Positions 45,351-53,461 of a stretch of 64,000 nt of DNA are shown here, in pieces. A model generated the notes under the pieces. That model saw only the letters and a program-made list of their open reading frames with translations, made no database searches and was not told the DNA's origin. Numbering within the stretch: the stretch's first letter is position 1; each line of letters starts with the position of its first letter. This DNA comes from AC-32 sp038237925. GTDB taxonomy: Bacteria; Actinomycetota; Thermoleophilia; Gaiellales; Gaiellaceae. Both the position numbers and the translations under genes were made by a program. The stretch lies in assembly GCA_038237925.1 (NCBI GenBank), contig JBBRYF010000005.1, positions 86,413-150,412 on the forward strand, given 5' to 3'.

Positions 45351-46754
45351 GTCGGCGATCAGCTCGTCGAGCGCCGCGCGCACCTGTGCTTCCGGGAGCT
45401 CGACGCCGGTCACGGGCTTGCCGGGCGCTTCGAGCAGCACGAGCCGCGGCGAGCCGTTGACGGACTTCTTGTCGCGCGCGAGCGCGGCCCAGGCGGCATC
45501 GCGGCTCACCTGCGCCGGTTGCGGTTGCAGCACCTCCTCGACGGTCGCCGTATCGAGACCGGACAGCCGCAGCGCCGCGAGCAGGCCGAGCGCGACCGCC
45601 TCGCCGTGGCTCATGCGGCGGTAGTCGGCGGCCGCTTCAAGCGCGTGCGCGAAGGTGTGCCCGAGGTTCAGCACGGCCCGCTCACCCTGCTCGTGCGGGT
45701 CGCGCAGGCACACCGCCGCCTTGTACGCGGCGCAGCGGCGCACGAGCTCCGTCTCCGGCAGCTCCCAAAGCGGCTCGCCCGCGAGCAGGCCCGTCTTGAC
45801 CACCTCGGCCATGCCCGCCCGGCGCTCGCGCTCCGGCAGCGTCTCGAGCAGCACCGGGTCGATCGCGGTCGCCAGCGGCCAGTGAAACGCGCCGACAAGG
45901 TTCTTGCCCTCGGGAAGGTTGACCGCGGTCTTGCCGCCGATCGCCGCGTCGACCTGGCCGACGAGCGTCGTCGGCACCGCAATCCAGCCGACGCCGCGCA
46001 AGTACGTGGCGGCTGCGAACCCGGCGGCATCGGTTGTGCAGCCGCCGCCGAACGCGACGATCGTCCCGTCGCGCCCGAGCCGCAGCTCGCGCCAGAGCCG
46101 CTCGACAGCGCCAAGGCTCTTCGCCTCCTCGCCGCCCCGCAGCGCGTGCACTGGCCCTTCGATCGGCGGCCGATGTAGGCCGAGCACCGTCGCGTCGCCG
46201 ATCACCTCCACCTCGCCGTCGGGCAGCAACTCAGGAAGCCGCGCGAGCGCGCCGTGCTCGACGACGATCCCCGCCGCGGCAAGTACGACGCCGTCTACGT
46301 CCTGCGCGACGGCGTCGGCCACGTCCGCGTACAGGGGACGCCGCCGCTCGAAGAGAGCGCGGAAGCTCTCCTCGTCGCGGGCAAGCGGCCGGCCGGTTCC
46401 GCCGACGCGCGTCCAGGCGATCCCGGGATCCCCGTCGAGGAGCACCGTCAGCGCCCGCTCGCGGAGCGCGCGCCGGATCGCCTCGGTCTCGACCGCGCCG
46501 CCTCCGAGCGCGACCACCGCCGGCCGCGCGTTGCGCAGCGTGTCGAGCGCCGCTTCGGCCTCGAGCACGCGGAACTCGGTCTCACCGCGCTGCGCGAAGA
46601 GCTCCGGGATCGTCAGCCTGAGCGTCCGCTCCAGCTCGCGATCCAGGTCGACGAAGGTGCGCCCGAGCCGCTCGGCAACCTGGATCCCGAGCGTCGTCTT
46701 CCCCGCGCCCATGAAGCCGACGAGCGCGACGTGGCGGTCTAGGGCGTGCGCCAC
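45348..46754 (-). CDS. aroKB: fused shikimate kinase / 3-dehydroquinate synthase
   Basis: A 468-residue bifunctional protein. Residues 1 to about 165 are shikimate kinase: VALVGFMGAGKTTLGIQVAE (P-loop), FVDLDRELE, FRVLEAEAAL, VVALGGGAVE and the lid TGRPLARD. The rest is dehydroquinate synthase: GGEEAKSLGAVERLWRELR, GTIVAFGGGCTTDAAGFAAA, YLRGVGWIAVPTTLVGQVDA, GKTAVNLPEGKNLVG, and metal ligands in AEVVKTGLL, LNLGHTFAHALE and MSHGEAVALG. The same kinase-first fusion is known in Thermotoga. It serves steps five and two of the shikimate pathway, in a cluster with aroE, aroC and aroQ. Confidence 0.96.
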   Translation of the reverse strand: MAHALDRHVALVGFMGAGKTTLGIQVAERLGRTFVDLDRELERTLRLTIPELFAQRGETEFRVLEAEAALDTLRNARPAVVALGGGAVETEAIRRALRERALTVLLDGDPGIAWTRVGGTGRPLARDEESFRALFERRRPLYADVADAVAQDVDGVVLAAAGIVVEHGALARLPELLPDGEVEVIGDATVLGLHRPPIEGPVHALRGGEEAKSLGAVERLWRELRLGRDGTIVAFGGGCTTDAAGFAAATYLRGVGWIAVPTTLVGQVDAAIGGKTAVNLPEGKNLVGAFHWPLATAIDPVLLETLPERERRAGMAEVVKTGLLAGEPLWELPETELVRRCAAYKAAVCLRDPHEQGERAVLNLGHTFAHALEAAADYRRMSHGEAVALGLLAALRLSGLDTATVEEVLQPQPAQVSRDAAWAALARDKKSVNGSPRLVLLEAPGKPVTGVELPEAQVRAALDELIAD

Positions 46755-47821
46755 GGGATCCGCTCGAGATACGCACGGAACGCGCCGCTGAAGTCCGCTA
46801 GCGAGTCGCCGCCGAACTTCTCCCGGGCCGCGCGGGCCAGCTCGAACGCGACCGCGGCCTCGGCGACGACTGCCAGGGCCTCGACGGCCGCGACGTCGCT
46901 GCGCTCGACGAGCGCCTCGCCGGGCTCGCCGGTCTCTAGGTCGACCGACCGTAGCGGCCGCATCAGCGTCGGGAGCGGCTTCATCGCGGCGCGCACGAGC
47001 ACCGGCTCGCCGTTTGAGACGCCGCCCTCGATCCCGCCCGCGAAGTTCGTCTCTCGGTAGAGCGTCCCGTCGTCGCGGGCGAAGATCTCGTCGTGCGCCT
47101 CCGAGCCGCGCCGCTCGGCGAGCTCGAACCCGGCGCCGATCTCGACTCCTTTGACGGCCTGAATGCCCATCAGCGCGACGGCGAGCCGCGCGTCCAGGCG
47201 TTCGTCCTTCGAGGCGTACGAGCCGAGCCCCGGCGGCACGCCGTCGGCGCGCACCTCGACGACGCCGCCGACCGTGTCGCGCTCTGCGCGCGCGTCGTCG
47301 ATCCGCTGCTCGAGCCCCCCGGTGACGACCTCGCCGCGGACACTCACCCCGATGTGCGTGAGCAGCGCCTTCGCCACCGAGCCGACAGCTACGGCGACCG
47401 CGGTCTGTCGCGCGCTCGCGCGCTCGAGCGCGTCGCGTGCGTCCGCGAGCCCGAACTTGAGGGAACCTGCGAGATCTGCGTGCCCCGGTCGAGGAAGCGT
47501 GACCGGCTTCGTCCCCTTGCCCGCCGGCTCACCCTCCGGCTGCCACGGATCCATACCCCACTCCCAGTTCGCGTGATCGCGGTTGCGCACGATGAGCGCA
47601 AGCGGGGTCCCGAGCGTGCGGCCGTGCCGGAGACCGGCGAGCACCTCGACCACGTCCTGCTCCAGCTGCTGCCGCGGGCTGCGGCCATAGCCCTGCTGCC
47701 GGCGCGCCAGGTCGGCGTCGATCGCCGCCCGCTCGAGCGCGAGCCCCGCCGGAAGGCCGCTCAGGATCGCGACGAGCGCAGGCCCGTGCGACTCGCCCGC
47801 AGTGACGAGGCTGAGCGTCAT
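46739..47821 (-). CDS. aroC: chorismate synthase
   Basis: A 360-residue flavin-dependent enzyme: LVTAGESHGPALVAILSGLP, RRQQGYGRSPRQQLEQDVVE, PGHADLAGSLKFGLADARDA, RASARQTAVAVAVGSVAKAL and GGVSNGEPVLVRAAMKPLPT. It makes chorismate from EPSP. A TAGGCT hexamer lies 7 bases before the ATG, inside the end of aroE, which could be a promoter or chance. It overlaps aroE (ATGA) and aroKB (16 bases). Confidence 0.97.
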   Translation of the reverse strand: MTLSLVTAGESHGPALVAILSGLPAGLALERAAIDADLARRQQGYGRSPRQQLEQDVVEVLAGLRHGRTLGTPLALIVRNRDHANWEWGMDPWQPEGEPAGKGTKPVTLPRPGHADLAGSLKFGLADARDALERASARQTAVAVAVGSVAKALLTHIGVSVRGEVVTGGLEQRIDDARAERDTVGGVVEVRADGVPPGLGSYASKDERLDARLAVALMGIQAVKGVEIGAGFELAERRGSEAHDEIFARDDGTLYRETNFAGGIEGGVSNGEPVLVRAAMKPLPTLMRPLRSVDLETGEPGEALVERSDVAAVEALAVVAEAAVAFELARAAREKFGGDSLADFSGAFRAYLERIPWRTP

Positions 47822-48507
47822 GTGGCTAAGCCTAGGGCGCCCCGCATCGCGCCGACAGGCGCCGGCCTGCCCGTCCAGAGCTCGAACGACGCCGCGCCCT
47901 GGCGAACCAGCGCCTCGAGCCCGTCGACGACGACCCGAGAGCCGGCCTCACGCGCAGCCGTCACGAGCACCGTCGGCGAACCGTCCACCCGATACGCGAG
48001 ATCGACCACCGCGTGCTCTCGGCGAGGCGTGACGAGCAGCTCGTCGCGCACCGGCGTGGCGTTCACGATCAGATCGCAGCCCTCCGCGTCGGGCGGCCAC
48101 TCGCCGCTCCGCGAGTACCAGCGCACCTCGTCAGGAAGCGCCGGCAAGAGCGCCTTCGCCGCGCCGCCCGCTCCGATCAGGCAAGCGCGCGCCGCGACGA
48201 TTCCCACCACGATCTCCTGGTCGGTGTTGAAGCCGAGCACACGCCCGTCGCCGAAGACGAGCGTGTTCACGGCCTCGCCCTCGGCCTCGTCGCAGAGCGC
48301 GGCCGCGGCCTCCTTGTGCGGGATCGTGACGTTCGCGCCCGCATACCCCTGGGCCACGAGCTCCCGCACAGTCTCCGCGAGCGCTTCGGGCTCGACCTCC
48401 CGCGCCACGTACTCCCAGTCGAGCCCGACGGCCGCGAAGGCCGCGTTCTGCATCCGGGGCGAGAGCGACTCGGCCACCGGGTTGCCGAGCAGCGCGACCC
48501 TGCTCAT
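47818..48507 (-). CDS. aroE: shikimate dehydrogenase
   Basis: A 229-residue protein, on the short side for AroE (about 270). VALLGNPVAESLSPRMQNAA, the catalytic Lys in NVTIPHKEAAAAL, Asn-Thr-Asp in GFNTDQEIVVG, the NADP fold CLIGAGGAAKALLPAL and the C-terminal VDGLEALVRQGAASFELWTG are all there. The NADP-binding region appears compact. It reduces 3-dehydroshikimate. The ATG at 48507 overlaps the mltG stop as ATGA. Confidence 0.93.
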   Translation of the reverse strand: MSRVALLGNPVAESLSPRMQNAAFAAVGLDWEYVAREVEPEALAETVRELVAQGYAGANVTIPHKEAAAALCDEAEGEAVNTLVFGDGRVLGFNTDQEIVVGIVAARACLIGAGGAAKALLPALPDEVRWYSRSGEWPPDAEGCDLIVNATPVRDELLVTPRREHAVVDLAYRVDGSPTVLVTAAREAGSRVVVDGLEALVRQGAASFELWTGRPAPVGAMRGALGLAT

Positions 48508-49397
48508 CCGTAGCCGTGCGCGGCCTTGTAACGCTCGAACGCCGCGGAGCTCGCCGTGAAGAAGTGGTGCTTCTTGTCCGGCCTCGCGACGAAGAACAGG
48601 AAGCTCGTCTTCGCCGGGTGTGCTGCTGCCTGGAGCGAGGCGAGGCCCGGGCTCGCGATCGGCGTCGGGGTCAGGCCCGGGAACTTCCGCGTGTTGTACG
48701 GAATCGTGCTGTCGAGCTGGGACTGGTGGATCGACTCCGTCGGCGGGATGTCGAGTCCGTAGCGCAGCGTTGCGTCGATCCCCAGCGTCATGCCGCGATG
48801 CAGGCGGTTGTAGATCACCCCGGCGACGAGCTGCCGCTCCTCGGGCGCCGGCGTCTCCTTCTCGATCATCGACGCGATCGTCAGGACGTCGTACGGGGTC
48901 AGGTTCTTCGAGCGCGCGTACGCGAGATTCAGTTTCGCCCAGTTGAGCCGGAACGCCTTCAGCTGCGCGCCGACGAGCTGGGCCGAGGTCGTGCGCACCG
49001 TGAAGTCGTAGGTCGCCGGGAAGAGGAAGCCCTCGAGCGGATACGCCTTCGGCCCGAATCCCGGCTCGCGCCTCGGCCTCGCCGTAGCGGCAAGGTATGC
49101 CTTCGCCGTCAGGCGGACGTGCTTGCCCCGTTCGCGCTTCGCGATCGCCGCGACGACGGTCACGCGCTCGGCCATCTGCTTCCGCGTGAACCCTTCCGGG
49201 AAGACGACGCGAAACGGCTTCGGCCGCGCGAGGACCGTGGTCGGCGGTGGCGGCTTCGGCTTGTTGCTGCTGCCGCCGCTCGCGATTGCGAACCACGCAA
49301 CCGCAAGGCCCGCGAGCAGGACCACGAGCGCGAGCAGGCGCCGCCGGTAGACCACCGACCGCGGTGTCCGCCTCGGCGGCCGCGGCCGCGGCGGCAT
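48504..49397 (-). CDS. mltG: endolytic transglycosylase MltG (YceG-like)
   Basis: A 297-residue membrane-anchored protein: a basic N-terminus, one membrane helix (LLALVVLLAGLAVAWFAIA), a proline-rich linker, a LysM-like part and the catalytic domain with YPLEGFLFPATYDF, TIASMIEKETPAPEERQLVA (catalytic Glu) and GVIYNRLHRGMTLGIDATLR. It cuts nascent peptidoglycan and sets strand length. The alaS-ruvX-mltG-aroE order is conserved in many bacteria. Confidence 0.94.
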   Translation of the reverse strand: MPPRPRPPRRTPRSVVYRRRLLALVVLLAGLAVAWFAIASGGSSNKPKPPPPTTVLARPKPFRVVFPEGFTRKQMAERVTVVAAIAKRERGKHVRLTAKAYLAATARPRREPGFGPKAYPLEGFLFPATYDFTVRTTSAQLVGAQLKAFRLNWAKLNLAYARSKNLTPYDVLTIASMIEKETPAPEERQLVAGVIYNRLHRGMTLGIDATLRYGLDIPPTESIHQSQLDSTIPYNTRKFPGLTPTPIASPGLASLQAAAHPAKTSFLFFVARPDKKHHFFTASSAAFERYKAAHGYG

Positions 49398-49795
49398 CAC
49401 TCCGCCGCGGCGCTCGACCACGCGAGATAGCTCGACAGCAGGTGGGCCGCGGCACGCGCGTCCTCGGGTGCGTCCGCCGAGCCGTGGCTGGAGGCAAGGC
49501 CGGTCGTGAAGCGCTCGTCGTAGCTCTCGACCGGGACGTCGAGCTGCGCCCGCAGCGCCTCGACGAACGCGTCGGTCTCGCGCGCCTGCGCCCCGTGCTC
49601 GCCGCGCAGGGTCAGCGGCAGGCCGACAACCACGCGCTCGGCGCCCTCGTCGCGCACGATCTGCGCGAGCTGCTTGAGCCCCGCCTCGCTCGCGGCCTGC
49701 TCGACCACGCCGAACGGGCGTGCGATCGTGCCCGTCGGATCCGAGACCGCGACGCCGGTCCGAGCCGACCCGTAGTCGAGCGCGACCACTCTCAC
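49397..49795 (-). CDS. ruvX: Holliday junction resolvase-like / pre-16S rRNA nuclease (YqgF/RuvX)
   Basis: A 132-residue RNase H-fold protein: VVALDYGSARTGVAVSDPTG with the first Asp, VVGLPLTLRGEHGAQARETD, and the later YDERFTTGLA (Glu) and EDARAAAHLLSSYL (Asp). In bacteria it matures the 5' end of 16S rRNA. The GTG overlaps the alaS stop as GTGA. Confidence 0.93.
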   Translation of the reverse strand: MRVVALDYGSARTGVAVSDPTGTIARPFGVVEQAASEAGLKQLAQIVRDEGAERVVVGLPLTLRGEHGAQARETDAFVEALRAQLDVPVESYDERFTTGLASSHGSADAPEDARAAAHLLSSYLAWSSAAAE

Positions 49796-52317
49796 GCGAG
49801 CGCCTCGCGCAGCGCCTCCTCCGCCTTCGCGAGCGCGTCGCCGAGCTTCTCCGGGTTCTTGCCGCCGGCGCGCGCCATCGTCGCGCGCCCGCCGCCGCCA
49901 CCGCCGACCTCGGCCGCCGCCGCGCGGATCACGGCGACCGCGTCGAGCCGGCCCTCAAGCGAGCTGTCGAAGTTCGCGACCAGGTGCACCCGTCCCTCCT
50001 CGCTCGCGCCGAGCACGACCGCGGCCGGCGCGCGCTGCTGCTTGATGCGGTCAGACTCCTCGAGCAGCACCTCGGCGTCGACGCCGCTCGCGCTGCCGAC
50101 GAAGACGTTCACGCCGCCGATCGACTCGTCGCGGTGCGGCTCGACCTGGACGTCGACCTTCTCCTCGCGCCGCGGGCCTTCTTTGCGCACCCGCTCGAGC
50201 TCCGCGCGCAGCTCGTCGGCCTCGTGCGCGCGCCCGTGCAGCAGCGCGTATGCCTCAACGGACGTGACAGCTTCGACCCGGCGCGTGCCGGAACCGACCG
50301 AGCTCTCGGAGGTGATCACGAACGGGCCGATCTCGGCCGTGGCCCGCACGTGCGTGCCGCCGCAGAGCTCGCGCGAGTAGCCGGCGATGTCGACCACGCG
50401 CACTTCGTCGCCGTACTTCTCGCCGAAGAGCATCATCGCGCCGAGGTTCCGCGCCTCGGCGATGGGGACGATGTACCCGCGCACCGGGAGGTTGCGGAAG
50501 ATCGCCTCGTTCACGCGGCGCTCGATCTCCGCACGCTCGTCGTCGGTCACCGCCTGCGGGTGGGCAAAGTCGAAGCGCAGCTTGTCGGGGCGAACCGCGG
50601 ATCCGGCTTGCCGCGCGTGGTCGCCGAGCACCTCCTGCAGCGCCTTGTGGAGGAGGTGCGTCGCCGTGTGGTTGGCCATCGTCGGGAAGCGCTCTTGCCA
50701 CGGGACTACCGCGCGCACGCGCATCCCGGCCTTGAAGCCCTCGCCCTCGAAGGTCAGCACCTGGTCGTCCGCGGGGAGCCGCGTCGCGGCCACGAGCTCG
50801 GCTCGGGCGCCGGTCTCCTCGTCCTCGATGAAGCCGGGGTCGCTGACCTGCCCGCCGCCCTCGGGGTAGAAGGGCGAGGCCTCGAGCTTCGCCTGGAAGC
50901 GACCGTCGCCCAGATCCTCGTACGCGAGAATCGCCGTCAGCGACTCGGTCTTCTCGTAGCCGACGAACTCGCTGCGCACATCGCCGCTGACGCGGACCTC
51001 GACCTCCTGCACCGACTTGCGCGACCGCGTCCGCTGCTCCTCCATCCGCTCGTGGAAGCCGTCATCGTCGACCGGCAGGCCGCGCTCGCGGGCGAGCTCC
51101 TGCGTCAGCTCGAGCGGAAAGCCGTACGTGTCGTGGAGGCGGAAGGCCTCCTCGCCCGAGATCTCGCCGTCGGCCGCGGCCTCTTCGAAGAGCGTGAGGC
51201 CCCGCGCCAGCGTCTCGCCGAACCGTTCCTCCTCGGCGGTGAGCACGCCGGCGAGCTCGTCCTGCTTGGCGGCAACCTCGGGGTACGCCTCACCCATCTG
51301 CTCGACCACGACCGCGGCGAGGCCCGCGAGGAACGGCGCGTCGAGTCCGATTCGGCTCGCCTGCTGCACGGCGCGGCGGATCACCCGCCGCATGACGTAG
51401 CCGCGGCCCTCGTTCGACGGCGCCACGCCGTCGGCGGCGAGGAAGGTCATCCCGCGGCCGTGGTCGGCGAGGATCCGGTGAGCCTTCGTCGCCTGCTCGC
51501 TCTCGCCGTAGGCGACTCCCGACTGGTCGGCGATCCAGCGCATGATCGCCTGATAGCCGTCGGTGTCGTAGACCGAGTCGGCCTGCTGGAGGATCCGCGC
51601 GCCGCGCTCGAGCCCGAGACCCGTGTCGATGTTCTGCTTCGGCAGCGGCGTCAGCGAGCCGTCGGCGTGCAGCTCGAACTCCATGAAGACGAGGTTCCAG
51701 AACTCGAGGAAGCGCTCGCACTTGCAGCCAGGCTGGCACTCGGCGCGGCCGCAGCCGACCTCCTCGCCCCAGTCGAAGAAGATCTCCGAGTCCGGCCCGC
51801 AGGGGCCCGGGCCGCCGACCGACCAGAAGTTGTCCGCCCGCGGCAGGCGCACGATCCGCTCCAGCGGCATGCCCTGCTTCTCCCAGGCCGCGACCGCGAC
51901 GTCGTCCTCCCCGAGGCCGAGCTCCGGGTCTCCAGCGAAGACGCTCACCCAGACCCGGTCGAGGTCGAGCTTCATGCGCTCGAAGATGAACTCCCAGGCG
52001 AGCTCGACCGCGCCGTCCTTGAAGTACTGGCCGAACGAGAAGTTGCCGAGCATCTCGAAGAAGGTCAGGTGGTAGGTGTCGAGCCCGACGGAGTCGATGT
52101 CCGGCGTGCGGAAGACCTTCTGCACGGTCGTCAAGAGCGGCGCGGGCGGCTCCTCGAAGCCGAGGAAGTACGGCATCAGCGGCTGCATCCCGGCCGAGAT
52201 CAGCAGGGTGGAACGATCGTCCGCGCGGGGAATCAGCGAGCACGAGGGCGCGAAGGTGTGTCCCTTCGACTCGAAGAACTCGCGGTAGCCCGCGCGCAGC
52301 TCGGCGGTGGTCTTCAC
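49792..52317 (-). CDS. alaS: alanyl-tRNA synthetase
   Basis: An 841-residue enzyme, normal length: the class II catalytic core (FFESKGHTFAPSCSLIPRAD, LLISAGMQPLMPYFLGFEEP, FFEMLGNFSFGQYFKDGA), the editing domain with HTATHLLHKALQEVLGDHA and CGGTHVRATAEIGPF carrying the zinc-binding His and Cys, and the C-terminal DHHA1 part (AAAEVGGGGGGRATMARAGG). It starts at GTG 52317, two bases after the sigma factor's stop. Confidence 0.97.
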   Translation of the reverse strand: MKTTAELRAGYREFFESKGHTFAPSCSLIPRADDRSTLLISAGMQPLMPYFLGFEEPPAPLLTTVQKVFRTPDIDSVGLDTYHLTFFEMLGNFSFGQYFKDGAVELAWEFIFERMKLDLDRVWVSVFAGDPELGLGEDDVAVAAWEKQGMPLERIVRLPRADNFWSVGGPGPCGPDSEIFFDWGEEVGCGRAECQPGCKCERFLEFWNLVFMEFELHADGSLTPLPKQNIDTGLGLERGARILQQADSVYDTDGYQAIMRWIADQSGVAYGESEQATKAHRILADHGRGMTFLAADGVAPSNEGRGYVMRRVIRRAVQQASRIGLDAPFLAGLAAVVVEQMGEAYPEVAAKQDELAGVLTAEEERFGETLARGLTLFEEAAADGEISGEEAFRLHDTYGFPLELTQELARERGLPVDDDGFHERMEEQRTRSRKSVQEVEVRVSGDVRSEFVGYEKTESLTAILAYEDLGDGRFQAKLEASPFYPEGGGQVSDPGFIEDEETGARAELVAATRLPADDQVLTFEGEGFKAGMRVRAVVPWQERFPTMANHTATHLLHKALQEVLGDHARQAGSAVRPDKLRFDFAHPQAVTDDERAEIERRVNEAIFRNLPVRGYIVPIAEARNLGAMMLFGEKYGDEVRVVDIAGYSRELCGGTHVRATAEIGPFVITSESSVGSGTRRVEAVTSVEAYALLHGRAHEADELRAELERVRKEGPRREEKVDVQVEPHRDESIGGVNVFVGSASGVDAEVLLEESDRIKQQRAPAAVVLGASEEGRVHLVANFDSSLEGRLDAVAVIRAAAAEVGGGGGGRATMARAGGKNPEKLGDALAKAEEALREALA

Positions 52318-52319
52318 GC

Positions 52320-53078
52320 CTAGGTGGGGCTCGCCTGCTCCTCGGCGGCGATCTCATCGCGGATCTTCTCGAGCGAGCGGCGAATCAGCCGCGAGACGTG
52401 CATCTGCGAGATCCCGACCTGCTGCGCGATCTGCGACTGGGTCAGGCCCTCGAAGAAGCGCAGGTGCAGGATCCTCCGCTCGCGCTCGTCGAGCACGCGG
52501 AAGCCCGGCGCCAGCACCGCCCTGTCCTCCGAGACCTCGTACTGGTGCTCCTCCGTGCCGAGCGACTCGAGCGGGTCGAGCTCGCCGTCCTCGTCGTGGC
52601 CACCGGAGCCCGCAGAGAGCGAGAGCGAGCTGTACGCGCGGCCGCTCTCGAGCGCCTCGAGCACTTCCTCGTCGGTGACTCCGGCGGCCTTCGCAAGCTC
52701 CGGGATCGTCGGCGAGCGCCCGAGCTGGACGGTCAGCTGCTCCATGTGGCGCGAGAGTTGGATGTTCAGCTCCTGCAGGCCGCGTGGAACGCGGACCGAC
52801 CAGCCGCGATCGCGGAAGTGGCGCTTGATCTCGCCGATGATGTTCGGCGTCGCGTACGTCGTCAGCTCGACGCCGCGGTTGACGTCGAAGCGGTCGATCG
52901 CCTTGATCAGGCCGATCGCCCCGATCTGGACGAGATCCTCGAGCTGCTCGCCGCGGTAGGAGTAGCGACGGGCAAGCGAGCGCACGAGCGACATGTACTG
53001 CTCGATCAGCTTGGCGCGGGCGGCGAGATCGCCGTGCTCGTGGTAGCGACGAAGCAGAGCCTTGTCGCTCTCCTGCAT
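52320..53078 (-). CDS. SigB/SigF-type RNA polymerase sigma factor
   Basis: A 252-residue sigma-70 factor with regions 2, 3 and 4: LIEQYMSLVRSLARRYSYRG, EDLVQIGAIGLIKAIDRFD, GVELTTYATPNIIGEIKRHF, then RSPTIPELAKAAGVTDEEVL and VLDERERRILHLRFFEGLTQ plus SQIAQQVGISQMHVSRLIRR. This is the group of general-stress and sporulation-type sigma factors. The gene before it encodes a GHKL-type partner, overlapping by one base (TGATG), so it is probably held by that anti-sigma factor. Confidence 0.95.
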   Translation of the reverse strand: MQESDKALLRRYHEHGDLAARAKLIEQYMSLVRSLARRYSYRGEQLEDLVQIGAIGLIKAIDRFDVNRGVELTTYATPNIIGEIKRHFRDRGWSVRVPRGLQELNIQLSRHMEQLTVQLGRSPTIPELAKAAGVTDEEVLEALESGRAYSSLSLSAGSGGHDEDGELDPLESLGTEEHQYEVSEDRAVLAPGFRVLDERERRILHLRFFEGLTQSQIAQQVGISQMHVSRLIRRSLEKIRDEIAAEEQASPT

Positions 53079-53461
53079 CAGGTGGCACCTCCTCCTTTCG
53101 CCAGGTCCTTCCTGAGCTCGAGCCAGCCGTCGCCGCCGAGCTCGTAGTGGTCGACCACCGTGTCGAGCACGCGGCGCAGCGTGACGCCGTCGCCCGCGTT
53201 GCTCTCGAGCTCGGTCCGGAGGCCGTCATTCGAAAACGGGCCTACGCGCGTGACGATCGCGCCCTCGTCGAGGCGGAGCTTGACGGTGACCTCGCCCTCC
53301 TCGGCCGCGTGCTCGAGGACGGCATCGAGTGCGGTCTCGAGGTCGTCGATGCTCTCGAAGGTGAGGTTCAGGCGCGCGGCGACACCGCCGAGCACGAGGT
53401 GCGCCACCTCGTGGAACGGCTCTTCACGCGGAATCGTGAGAGTGATCTCGTCGCCGGTCAT
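53078..53461 (-). CDS. RsbW-like anti-sigma factor (GHKL fold, degenerate nucleotide site)
   Basis: A 127-residue protein with the layout of RsbW/SpoIIAB: IPREEPFHEVAHLVLGGVAA, then LTFESIDDLETALDAVLEHA and EVTVKLRLDEGAIVTRVGPF. In typical members the N-box helix carries a catalytic Glu and a Mg-binding Asn (EAxxNAxxH); here the position of Asn is not Asn. The glycine-rich G1 motif is reduced to VGPFSNDG. It may bind the sigma factor without being a normal kinase. No anti-anti-sigma gene is adjacent. Overlaps mnmA as ATGA. Confidence 0.8.
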   Translation of the reverse strand: MTGDEITLTIPREEPFHEVAHLVLGGVAARLNLTFESIDDLETALDAVLEHAAEEGEVTVKLRLDEGAIVTRVGPFSNDGLRTELESNAGDGVTLRRVLDTVVDHYELGGDGWLELRKDLAKGGGAT

